Shown: positions 48,217 through 55,465 of the stretch, piece by piece
Layout: each line of letters starts with the position of its first letter
Position numbering within the stretch: position 1 is the stretch's first letter
DNA from: [Ruminococcus] torques ATCC 27756
Lineage (GTDB): Bacteria > Bacillota > Clostridia > Lachnospirales > Lachnospiraceae
NCBI RefSeq assembly: GCF_000153925.1
Contig: NZ_DS264349.1
Span: 73,454-137,453, forward strand
Length of the DNA: 64,000 bases
Direction of reading: 5' to 3'
The notes under the pieces: model-generated
The model's database searches: none
What the model saw: the letters and a program-made list of their open reading frames with translations, nothing else
What the model was told of the DNA's origin: nothing
Position numbers and translations under genes: made by a program

Positions 48217-48390
48217 ATGAAACGTAGAGAATTAGTTAAGTTGCTTGAAGATAACGGGTGGTATATAAAGAGAAATGGTGGAAACCATGACATATATACG
48301 GATGGTCATAGGAGCGAACCCATTCCGAGACATCCAGATATCAACGAGAGACTTGCAAGAAACATTATTAAGAAGTTGGGACTGAAATAG
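48217..48390 (+). CDS. hicA: HicA mRNA interferase toxin
   Basis: 57 residues with the double-stranded RNA-binding-like fold of HicA: 'KRRELVKLLEDNGWYIKRNG', 'GNHDIYTDGHRSEPIPRHPD' including the catalytic His (about 24) in the G-x-H context, and 'ARNIIKKLGL'. It cleaves mRNA when free of HicB. Ribosome site AAAGGAG. The family's normal length is about 60, so it is complete. Confidence 0.9.
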   Translation: MKRRELVKLLEDNGWYIKRNGGNHDIYTDGHRSEPIPRHPDINERLARNIIKKLGLK

Positions 48391-48452
48391 TCCCACTTTC
48401 TTGAAGTTTTATTAAGTGAGAACGCGTTTATATGTGTGGAGGAGGAATCACA

Positions 48453-48863
48453 ATGAAAGAAGGAAGAAGGGCATATCCTGTTGTAATATCGAAAGAAGAT
48501 GATGGATTTTTCTATGTGGAGATCCCGGATTTTGATATTGCGACACAGGGAATGGATATTGCAGACGCAATGGAAATGGCAAGGGATGCAATCGGTCTCA
48601 TGGGAATAGACTTGATGGATGAAGGAAAAGTACTTCCGGAACCCAATATTGCAGGAATTAATGCGGCAAAAGAAGATATTGTAACATTAGTTGATGTTGA
48701 TTTTGTGGAATACAGAAGAAAGGTGGATAACAAAGCGGTAAAGAAAAATTGTACGATTCCATACTGGATGAATGTAGAAGCAGAAAAAGCTGGAATCAAC
48801 TATTCAAAATTGCTTCAGGATGCGATTATGAGCGTTCTTGGAATAACAAAAAGTGCTAACTAA
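48453..48863 (+). CDS. hicB: HicB antitoxin
   Basis: 136 residues from the ATG after GGAGGAATCACA. HicB partial RNase H fold at the N-terminus ('YPVVISKEDDGFFYVEIPDF', 'QGMDIADAMEMARDAIG') and a C-terminal ribbon-helix-helix-like or HTH segment ('PYWMNVEAEKAGINYSKLLQ'), which binds the operator. Toxin-first order is normal for HicAB. In a prophage it may stabilise the element. Confidence 0.9.
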   Translation: MKEGRRAYPVVISKEDDGFFYVEIPDFDIATQGMDIADAMEMARDAIGLMGIDLMDEGKVLPEPNIAGINAAKEDIVTLVDVDFVEYRRKVDNKAVKKNCTIPYWMNVEAEKAGINYSKLLQDAIMSVLGITKSAN

Positions 48864-48888
48864 TTCTCTAGTTATATAAATTGTGAAT

Positions 48889-48910
48889 AGCACCCTTCGG
48901 GGTGCTTTTC
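48889..48910 (+). terminator. Intrinsic terminator of hicAB
   Basis: AGCACCC-TTCGG-GGTGCT hairpin then TTTTC. Confidence 0.75.
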
Positions 48911-48959
48911 TCATACATAATTCCATTTCCTGTGCACATACTATCCCCGAGGTGATGGT

Positions 48960-49106
48960 ATGAACAAAAAGCAGCAGGAGCAGGAAAACAGACAGAAGAA
49001 CTTGAATAAGTTCAACAGCATAACGGAAAAGGTAAAACCGGAGAATCAGAACCAGACACACAATGTCCGGTCTGAAGCGGTGGAGCCGAAGAACAGACAG
49101 GTATAA
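48960..49106 (+). CDS. Small basic/acidic hydrophilic protein
   Basis: 48 residues, extremely hydrophilic (K, Q, N, E rich: 'MNKKQQEQENRQKNLNKFNS'), no hydrophobic core. It starts after CCGAGGTGATGGT. Terminators lie on both sides, so it may be transcribed alone. Similar short spore- or phage-associated proteins exist in Clostridia; function unknown. Confidence 0.55.
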   Translation: MNKKQQEQENRQKNLNKFNSITEKVKPENQNQTHNVRSEAVEPKNRQV

Positions 49107-49107
49107 G

Positions 49108-49130
49108 GCATCCGAAAGGGTGCTTTTCTA
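49108..49130 (+). terminator. Intrinsic terminator before terminase
   Basis: GCATCC-GAAA-GGGTGC hairpin followed by TTTTCT, very like the one after hicB. Confidence 0.65.
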
Positions 49131-49162
49131 ATGCAAAATTTTAAGTAGAGGAAGGTGGTGAC

Positions 49163-49630
49163 GTGGCGAATTATGAAAACATAAAAGATAAAGGATTTGA
49201 TCATCGAACAACGGACGAACTACGGATTATTACATCAAAAGGAGGTAAAGCAAGCGGAGAAGCGAGGCGTCGGAAAGCAGATTTCCGGAAGACGCTGAAT
49301 ATGCTGCTTACTGCTGAAATAGATAGTGAAGAATGGAAGCCGGTTCTAGAGGCACTTGGTGTTGAGTGTACTTTAGAGTCAGCTCTTTTGATGGCGCAGA
49401 TTAAAGAGGCGTTGGCTGGAGATACGAAGGCAGCCACCTTTGTTGCAAAATACTCTGGCCAGTCTTCTGAACCTGACGAGAACCGGTTGAACCGTGAAGC
49501 AGATACAGAGCTTAAGAAAGCACGCAAGCAGGCGGTTACTGGTGAAAATGAAACGGAAGAGGCTCTTGATAAACTGGATCAGATACTAAAAGAGGTGCGT
49601 GATAATGCAGTTAAGCAAGAAACAGAATGA
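49163..49630 (+). CDS. Terminase small subunit-like protein
   Basis: 155 residues, GTG start after GAAGGTGGTGAC. 'ITSKGGKASGEARRRKADFR' is the KGG-type N-terminal element seen in small terminase-like phage proteins, followed by helices and an acidic tail. It lies directly before and overlaps the large terminase gene. It would select the packaging site. Assignment rests mostly on position. Confidence 0.65.
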   Translation: MANYENIKDKGFDHRTTDELRIITSKGGKASGEARRRKADFRKTLNMLLTAEIDSEEWKPVLEALGVECTLESALLMAQIKEALAGDTKAATFVAKYSGQSSEPDENRLNREADTELKKARKQAVTGENETEEALDKLDQILKEVRDNAVKQETE

Positions 49631-50930
49631 GTATATTGTGAATGCGACGCATCGTTGGAATATTAAATCCGGAGCTGTGCGATCCGGAAAGTCTTATGTC
49701 GACACTGCGTTTGTGATTCCTTTCCGGATCAGAGAGCGTGCAGGCAAGCCAGGATTAAATGTGATTCTTGGCGTATCGAAAGAGTCTATCGAACGAAATG
49801 TTTTGCAGCCGATGCGAGAGATTTACACAGACAAGTTGATCGGAACGATTAACAACCGGAATGTAGCGCGGATCTGTGGAGAGGATGTTTACTGTCTAGG
49901 AGCAGAGAAAATTAGTCAGGTGGCAAAGATTCAAGGGGCATCCATTAAGTACTGCTACGGAGACGAGGTGGCAAAGTGGAACAAGGAAGTGTTCCAAATG
50001 TTGAAATCTCGTCTTGATAAACCATATTCCTGTTTTGATGGATCATGTAACCCGGAGCATCCTACACACTGGCTAAAAGAGTTTCTGGATAACATAGAGC
50101 TGGATATTTATTTGCAGAGATACACCATTTTTGACAATCCTTTCTTGCCAGAAGAATTTGTGCAGCAGCTCTGCAAAGAATACGAGGGTACAATCTATTA
50201 TGATCGGCTTATACTAGGAATGTGGAAACGTGCAGAGGGGGCAATCTATAAGCGTTTTGCGGATAATCCGGATGCATACCGATGTGAAGTTGTGGAAGAG
50301 CTGAATCCGGATGCAGAAGTGAAGCAGTTCAGGAAGGAAGATATCACATCAATAGAGATTGGTTTAGACTTCGGTGGAAATCAGTCCGGTCATTCTTTTG
50401 TTGCCAGAGGATATACAGACAATTACAGAGATGTAATTGCACTAAAATCCCGTAGAATCATGGCAAAGGATGAAAATGAGGATATAGACAGCAATATGCT
50501 GGACAAGATGTTTTGCGACTTTGTTGGAGAAGTGATTGAAGAATATGGGGTTGTTATCCGACACGGAGATTATGTGGAATATTGCAATGTGGAAACCGTT
50601 TATTATGATAATGCGGAGACGGTTCTTGGAAATTCTATTCGGAACGCAGTGGAGAAACAGTATCCTTGGATATCGGTTCGTAAGGCAAAAAAAGCAACGA
50701 TAAATGACAGAATCAGATGTACCGTCAAGCTCATGGGAGCAGGGCGGTTTTTTATTACAAAAGACTGCGAAAGCTTGAATACGGCATTTTCGGATGCAGT
50801 TTGGAATAAGGATGTGAAAGATAAGGATGATCGCCTGGATGATGGCAGCACAGATATCGACAGTTTGGATGCGTTTGAATACACGATCGAGCGTGATATG
50901 AAATACCTGATTGAAGGGCAGAGTATATAG
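49605..50930 (+). CDS. Terminase large subunit (PBSX type)
   Basis: 441 residues. ATPase: Walker A 'GAVRSGKSYVDTAF' (about 22), 'YGDEVAKWNKEVF' Walker B (about 115), 'GSCNPEHPTHW' coupling motif. Nuclease: 'SIEIGLDFGGNQSGHSFVA' (first acid about 256), 'YYDNAETV' and the C-terminal 'SLDAFEYTIERD'. It pumps phage DNA into the head. The C-terminus looks nearly natural, but the portal gene that should follow is missing, and the next frame begins inside this gene. Confidence 0.93.
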   Translation: MQLSKKQNEYIVNATHRWNIKSGAVRSGKSYVDTAFVIPFRIRERAGKPGLNVILGVSKESIERNVLQPMREIYTDKLIGTINNRNVARICGEDVYCLGAEKISQVAKIQGASIKYCYGDEVAKWNKEVFQMLKSRLDKPYSCFDGSCNPEHPTHWLKEFLDNIELDIYLQRYTIFDNPFLPEEFVQQLCKEYEGTIYYDRLILGMWKRAEGAIYKRFADNPDAYRCEVVEELNPDAEVKQFRKEDITSIEIGLDFGGNQSGHSFVARGYTDNYRDVIALKSRRIMAKDENEDIDSNMLDKMFCDFVGEVIEEYGVVIRHGDYVEYCNVETVYYDNAETVLGNSIRNAVEKQYPWISVRKAKKATINDRIRCTVKLMGAGRFFITKDCESLNTAFSDAVWNKDVKDKDDRLDDGSTDIDSLDAFEYTIERDMKYLIEGQSI

Positions 50931-51861
50931 CAAAGAAGAACTTACGACGGTGTGTGGTCTTGGAACTGTGACCGGGCTACTCGGTGCGAATTGTTATCAT
51001 ATGTATTATCCTTTTGTTCCCGGCATTTCTGTTCGGAACTGGACGGATGAATGGCTGGAAGAGCAGAATCGCAAGGAAAACACGCCGAAGAGCTTTAACG
51101 GCAAAGAATATACTCTGTATGAAGCAAAGCAACGTCAGAGACAGATGGAGACCTGTATGCGGGCGCAGCGTGAAAAGGTTGAGCTATTGAAGAAGGGTGA
51201 CGCTGATCCGGATGATGTGATGATTGCAAGAGCCAAGTATCAAGGGCAGTTGAATGAGTATAGCCGGTTCTGTAAGAAGATGGGGCTGACAGAAGAAAGA
51301 GAGCGTATCTATTACGATATGCGCGGAAGAGTAGCCACAAATTCAAAGAAACAGAATGCGCGGTATACAGCTGACATGATTCGAAATGCAGATAGAGATT
51401 CAAAGCAGTATTACCGGTACAGAAATATACTTGGAGATGATGTCGGCAGCCTTGCTGATTTCCGGCAGATGAAGTATAATGAACCTAAAGAGTTTAATTT
51501 GTTGACAGATTATAAAAATTCTGTTGCAAACGGAATGATATCCCCATTATCCGGATTTAAAAACTACAAAAAATTGCATGACAGAATAGAAAAAGAGCTT
51601 GTTGGCATGAAGACATCCAATGGGATAAAGATTTCAGGACAGAGCAAACATTTTATAGAACGTGTCATAGGTACAAAAGAAGACCCGAAGACCGAGAGAC
51701 CAAGAAGTGGAGTTGATATTGAGGATATATGGTATGCACTTTTGTACGGGGGAGTCAGAACAAGAAAGAGAGATCCTGACAGTGTTAAATTTGTTACAGA
51801 TAGGTGCATTGTATCGGTAAATCCCAATACAGGAATTTTAATTCAGTGTAATCCGCAGTAG
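50911..51861 (+). pseudogene. Minor capsid protein, N-terminus deleted, with C-terminal toxin-like domain
   Basis: The frame starts with only a TTG inside the terminase gene. From about residue 8 it matches the C-terminal half of phage minor capsid protein 2: 'GTVTGLLGANCYHMYYPFVP', 'EWLEEQNRKENTPKSFNGKE', 'YEAKQRQRQMETCMRAQREK'. The portal and the N-terminal part, some hundreds of residues, are absent. The last 110 residues are separate in style: 'SGQSKHFIERVIGTKEDPKT' and 'SGVDIEDIWYALLYGGVRTR', 'FVTDRCIVSVNPNTGILIQC', resembling the BECR-type RNase tips of polymorphic phage toxins. Expression is doubtful without a proper start. Confidence 0.7.
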
Positions 51862-51872
51862 GAGGCGATGAT

Positions 51873-52133
51873 ATGATCATAAAATTAAATAATGAGATGT
51901 CGAAACTTCTCTTAGAAGAAGTTGAAGATGCACAATCTTTGATTTTAAGCCAAAGGAAAATAGATTCTGATGCAAAAGAGTTAGAAGTGTCCGATATAAA
52001 AGAACTGCAACTTTTAGTAAACGATGAAATTGTATATAGAGGTTTAGATCATCAAGAAACTGTTAATAATTTAGGTAAGAAGTTGTATAGACTGTATGAT
52101 GAAATTCTTCATCAGAGACATTCTAGTAATTAA
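51873..52133 (+). CDS. Small AT-rich gene, candidate immunity protein
   Basis: 86 residues, acidic and helical ('MSKLLLEEVEDAQSLILSQR', 'VNNLGKKLYRLYDEILHQRH'). It starts 11 nt after the toxin-like domain ends, is lower in G+C than the structural genes and is followed at once by a terminator. Position and size fit an immunity protein to the preceding C-terminal domain. No family was recognised, so this is a context call. Confidence 0.5.
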   Translation: MIIKLNNEMSKLLLEEVEDAQSLILSQRKIDSDAKELEVSDIKELQLLVNDEIVYRGLDHQETVNNLGKKLYRLYDEILHQRHSSN

Positions 52134-52167
52134 TACCATTCATTCTTCGGAGTGAGTGGTATTTTTA
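52133..52167 (+). terminator. Intrinsic terminator inside the head operon
   Basis: ACCATTCATT pairs with AGTGAGTGGT around CTTCGG, followed by ATTTTTAT. A full terminator in the middle of the late operon is unusual and marks the end of the inserted toxin/immunity-like cassette. Confidence 0.8.
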
Positions 52168-52195
52168 TACCCATTTTTAAGAAAGGAGGATTGTC

Positions 52196-52234
52196 ATGAA
52201 ACTTTTTGAACAGGATGTAGGAAAGGAATGGTGA
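52196..52234 (+). CDS. Twelve-codon reading frame, doubtful
   Basis: An ATG 8 nt after AAAGGAGG encodes 'MKLFEQDVGKEW' and then stops; a second ATG overlaps the stop (ATGGTGA) and gives 24 more residues in another frame. It may be a remnant of a broken gene or a leader peptide before the scaffold gene. Confidence 0.3.
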   Translation: MKLFEQDVGKEW

Positions 52235-52328
52235 TCCAGTTATCTCCCGTTGAGACGCAGGGTGACGCGTCTTATTTTATTGTCTTTTTCCGGCAGACGT
52301 AAAAGAACGGAAGAAAGGAGAGTGTAAT

Positions 52329-52880
52329 ATGAAGGCAGAATTTTTAAAAGGACTTGGATTGGAACAGGATGTTGTTGACAAAATCATGGCAGAAAATGGA
52401 AAGGACGTTGCTGCGGAACAGGCAAAGACTACAAAAGCCGAGGGAGAGCGTGACAATTACAAAGACCAGCTTGCAACTGCAACAGAATCTTTGGAAAAGT
52501 TCAAGGATGTAGATCCGGCAGCCATGCAGAGTGAAATTGAAAATTTGAACAAGCAGTTGAAGGATAAGGATGAAGAATACGCTGCAAAAGAAGCAGACCG
52601 CATTTTCTCCGATACCGTCAAAGAGGCTATCAAGTCAGCCGGTGGAAGAAATGAAAAAGCAGTCATGGCTATGCTTGATATGGAAGCATTGAAAGCATCA
52701 AAAAACCAGTCTGAGGACATTAAGAAGGCATTGGAAACCGTGAAGGAGTCCGATGCTTATTTGTTTGGTTCTGACGAACCATTTATGAACGCAGTCGGAG
52801 CAACCGGAGGCAGTGCTGATGTTGGCGGAGATAATCTGTCAGCAATCAGAGCAGCTATGGGACTTCCGACAAACAAATAA
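52329..52880 (+). CDS. Phage scaffolding protein (GP20 type)
   Basis: 183 residues: long acidic coiled coil (residues 25-100), 'EFLKGLGLEQDVVDKIMAEN' N-terminus and a small C-terminal domain, as in GP20-like minor structural/scaffold proteins. It sits directly before the major capsid gene, the normal place for a scaffold. Start after AAAGGAGAGTGTAAT. Confidence 0.85.
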   Translation: MKAEFLKGLGLEQDVVDKIMAENGKDVAAEQAKTTKAEGERDNYKDQLATATESLEKFKDVDPAAMQSEIENLNKQLKDKDEEYAAKEADRIFSDTVKEAIKSAGGRNEKAVMAMLDMEALKASKNQSEDIKKALETVKESDAYLFGSDEPFMNAVGATGGSADVGGDNLSAIRAAMGLPTNK

Positions 52881-52913
52881 TTTTTATTTTTAGAAAGAGA
52901 GAGGTAAAAAGAT

Positions 52914-53507
52914 ATGGCAAATACGATTGCATTAAGAAAAGCGTATGCTACTATGCTTGATGAAGTTTATAAACTGGCATCTCTTACAGCCGTTTTGGAC
53001 GGACCGAACGAACTTGTAAAAGAGGGTGCGAACGCAAATGAAATTTTGATTCCGAAAATGACGATGTCCGGTCTTGCAAATTACAATAAGCAGACAGGAT
53101 ATGTTGCAGGTGACGTCACGCTTGAGTACGAGACTAAGAAGTGTACTTATGATCGTGGCCGTATGTTTACTGTAGATGCGATGGACAACATTGAATCTGC
53201 AGGTGTTGCCTTCGGGCGTCTTTCCGGAGAATTTTTGAGGACACAGGTCGTTCCGGAACTTGATGCTTGGAGACTTTCATCTTATGCAGGATATGCACCA
53301 TCTGAAAATAAGGTTGCGGAAGCGATCGCAGACGCGAAAGCTGGAATTGCAGCGATTAGAAAAGGCAAAACCGCTATTAAAAATGCGGAAGCAAAGCCGG
53401 AAACTTGTTATTTGTACATTTCCGCACAGCTTAAAGGGGACATATCAAAGAAAATAGTCCGAAAGGATCAGAGCAGGAAAAAAACAAATATCTGTGTGGT
53501 ACAATAA
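52914..53507 (+). pseudogene. Major capsid protein, truncated by deletion
   Basis: The first 175 or so residues read as an N4/P22-like or HK97-type capsid protein from Clostridia phages: 'ALRKAYATMLDEVYKLASLT', 'FTVDAMDNIESAGVAFGRLS', 'TCYLYISAQLKG'. Family members of this type have about 280-300 residues. After 'AQLKG' the frame runs out of phase through a tail chaperone gene and stops 20 residues later. The product cannot be a working capsid. Confidence 0.8.
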
Positions 53508-53680
53508 AGCAGTTTTTTGATGATGTGTTTGGAGAAGGAACTGGCGAAAAGGTTTGTGGGTCAGGAAATAACCTGCTGAAATATATTGCGGCGTTCAATT
53601 TGCTTGTAGAGGAACAGATCCGACAGAATGAGGCTTTTGATAAAGAAATGGATAAGATAGAAGCCTTGAAAAAACGATGA
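53438..53680 (+). pseudogene. Tail assembly chaperone (DUF6673-like), 5' end deleted
   Basis: In the frame that ends at 53680 the sequence 'QFFDDVFGEGTGEKVCGSGN', 'NLLKYIAAFNLLVEEQIRQN' and 'EAFDKEMDKIEALKKR' reads like the C-terminal part of the small protein that precedes Gp15 in Firmicutes siphophages. There is no start codon; the 5' part is replaced by capsid sequence. The stop overlaps the Gp15 ATG as in intact phages. Confidence 0.65.
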
Positions 53681-54282
53681 GCGTGCTGACGGAAGCGTTT
53701 CCGAAAAGTGTGTGGGTAAATGGGGTAGACTGTCCGGTGTCCTCTGATTTTCGCACAATTTTGAAATGCTATGAAATACAGAGCGGGAAAACAGAACTTT
53801 CTCAAGAGGAACTTCTGCAAATCCTGCTCTTATTTTATCAAAAACAGAAAATTTTCTCCGAGGAGCATGTGGATCAAATGTTTTGGTTCTTCTCCTGTGG
53901 TCGAGAACCGTCTAAGCGGAAGTTCCCAAGTAAGATTGCAGGATTGAATGATAAGCAGCCATTTGATTTTGAAGAAGATGCAGATCTGATTTATGCGGGA
54001 TTTATGCAGCAATACGGAATCGATCTACAGGAATCCGATATGCACTGGTGGAAATTCATGATTCTTCTAGAAAACCTTGGAAACGGTACGAGGTTGCAAA
54101 AGGTGATGGAGTACCGGACGATCGACACAGGGAATAAGAATCTATCCAAAACCGAACAGGAATTTTACCGAGCGATGCAGAGATATTATGGATTAGAACA
54201 AAAACTTCCACCGATGAGCGAAAAGGAAAGATTGATTGAAGAAGCGCTGATTCACGGAGGAGATGTGAGCAAATTGCTGTAG
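53677..54282 (+). CDS. Bacteriophage Gp15 family protein
   Basis: 201 residues with 'WVNGVDCPVSSDFRTILKCY' at the N-terminus and 'YGIDLQESDMHWWKFMILLE' in the second half, typical of Gp15, the longer tail assembly chaperone-like product encoded before the tape measure gene. The C-terminal tail is helical and acidic. Full length. It probably helps load the tape measure protein. Confidence 0.85.
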   Translation: MSVLTEAFPKSVWVNGVDCPVSSDFRTILKCYEIQSGKTELSQEELLQILLLFYQKQKIFSEEHVDQMFWFFSCGREPSKRKFPSKIAGLNDKQPFDFEEDADLIYAGFMQQYGIDLQESDMHWWKFMILLENLGNGTRLQKVMEYRTIDTGNKNLSKTEQEFYRAMQRYYGLEQKLPPMSEKERLIEEALIHGGDVSKLL

Positions 54283-54299
54283 AAAACAAATGAGATTCC

Positions 54300-54328
54300 T
54301 TGTCTTTCATTGTGAGCACTGGTATAAT
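54300..54328 (+). promoter_or_regulatory. Promoter of the lipoprotein gene
   Basis: TTGTCT and TATAAT separated by 17 nt, directly after the Gp15 stop. A start near 54336 leaves a short leader with the ribosome site GGAGGAAAAAGTAA. Confidence 0.65.
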
Positions 54329-54371
54329 CAAAGCGTGGTGTGGAAGGAATGAGAAATGGAGGAAAAAGTAA

Positions 54372-55349
54372 ATGAAAAAATTTTTGAGCGTGCTTCTGGC
54401 GGCATGCTTGTGCTGCGGAATGCTGGCAGGATGCGGGAAAGAGAAAAGTATTACAAATGATTTTGATTCAAGTACGAATCAAAATGAAAATATAGCAGGG
54501 TATTCTTTTGAAGTGCCAGAAGCGTGGGAGAAAGGAGAAAAATTCACTGAAAATACACTCTATTTTTACCCTTCTCAAGGTATGTTGACGGTAATGTATT
54601 CTGAGTCAGAGGTAAGTATTCTTAATGATAGTGATAGAGAATCATTTATAGAGGGGATGGCATCCGGCTTTGAAGAGTTTAAATTGGTCAATGAATCCGA
54701 GACAGTTGTTAATGATGAGAAAGCTTACAAATTTGAGATGAAAGTCAAAATGGCAGGAGACGATTATTCAGTATCAATGGTGACTTTTGATTGCGGATTT
54801 GGACTTGTGAGTTTTATGCTGGGGACTCTGCAAACTTCTGATGAAGATTACAGCGCAGATTTTGACAAGGTACTGCAAAGTATAGAAAAACCGTTACCAT
54901 TTACAAAGACAATAGACGATGTATGTTTTATGTATTCTATGTTACAGTCATCGGATGAATATAGTTTTGTTTCTGAAGGAGTACAAGAAGCGTCTGATGG
55001 GTCTACAATGGAGATTCTTTATGAATCAGAAAATGGTGCGATGATAACTATTTTGGGGGACGAAGATGAAAACTTGACTTTAGTATCAGTATCGGCAGAG
55101 GGAGAAGAATATTTTTCATCAATGTGTGTAATGGCACTAATAGGATCAGGAGTATATAACAATAATTCTTCAAAAGAAATTCCATTGAACTTATCTGCGG
55201 ATAGCTTGAAAGAGTTAGGAACAGAGCCTACAGATGCTATAATCGAAGTGGCAAACGGAATCTCATACTTCCTTCAAAAAAATGATGACGGAAGCTATCG
55301 AATGATAATACAGCGCGACGCAGAAACTAAGGAAGATTATTTGCATTAG
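54372..55349 (+). CDS. Prophage-encoded lipoprotein (moron)
   Basis: 325 residues. Type II signal peptide: 'MKKFLSVLLAACLCCGMLAG' with the lipobox LAGC and Cys at about 21. The mature part is acidic and rich in beta strands ('MLTVMYSESEVSILNDSDRE', 'AYKFEMKVKMAGDDYSVSMV'), similar to PsbP/DUF-type surface lipoproteins of Clostridia. It lies between Gp15 and the tape measure but has its own promoter and terminator and lower G+C, so it is probably expressed in the lysogen and changes the host surface. Substrate unknown. Confidence 0.8.
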   Translation: MKKFLSVLLAACLCCGMLAGCGKEKSITNDFDSSTNQNENIAGYSFEVPEAWEKGEKFTENTLYFYPSQGMLTVMYSESEVSILNDSDRESFIEGMASGFEEFKLVNESETVVNDEKAYKFEMKVKMAGDDYSVSMVTFDCGFGLVSFMLGTLQTSDEDYSADFDKVLQSIEKPLPFTKTIDDVCFMYSMLQSSDEYSFVSEGVQEASDGSTMEILYESENGAMITILGDEDENLTLVSVSAEGEEYFSSMCVMALIGSGVYNNNSSKEIPLNLSADSLKELGTEPTDAIIEVANGISYFLQKNDDGSYRMIIQRDAETKEDYLH

Positions 55350-55400
55350 AAGAAAAATGTATGCCAAGAGAAGATGGCTTAAAACAGCATAATGATAATT

Positions 55401-55436
55401 AGAACATCTATCAGAAATGGTAGGTGTTCTTTTTAT
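55401..55436 (+). terminator. Terminator of the lipoprotein gene
   Basis: AGAACATCTA pairs with TAGGTGTTCT over a 10-nt loop, followed by TTTTAT. Confidence 0.8.
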
Positions 55437-55465
55437 ACAAAAATTCAGAAAGGTAGGTGAAATAA

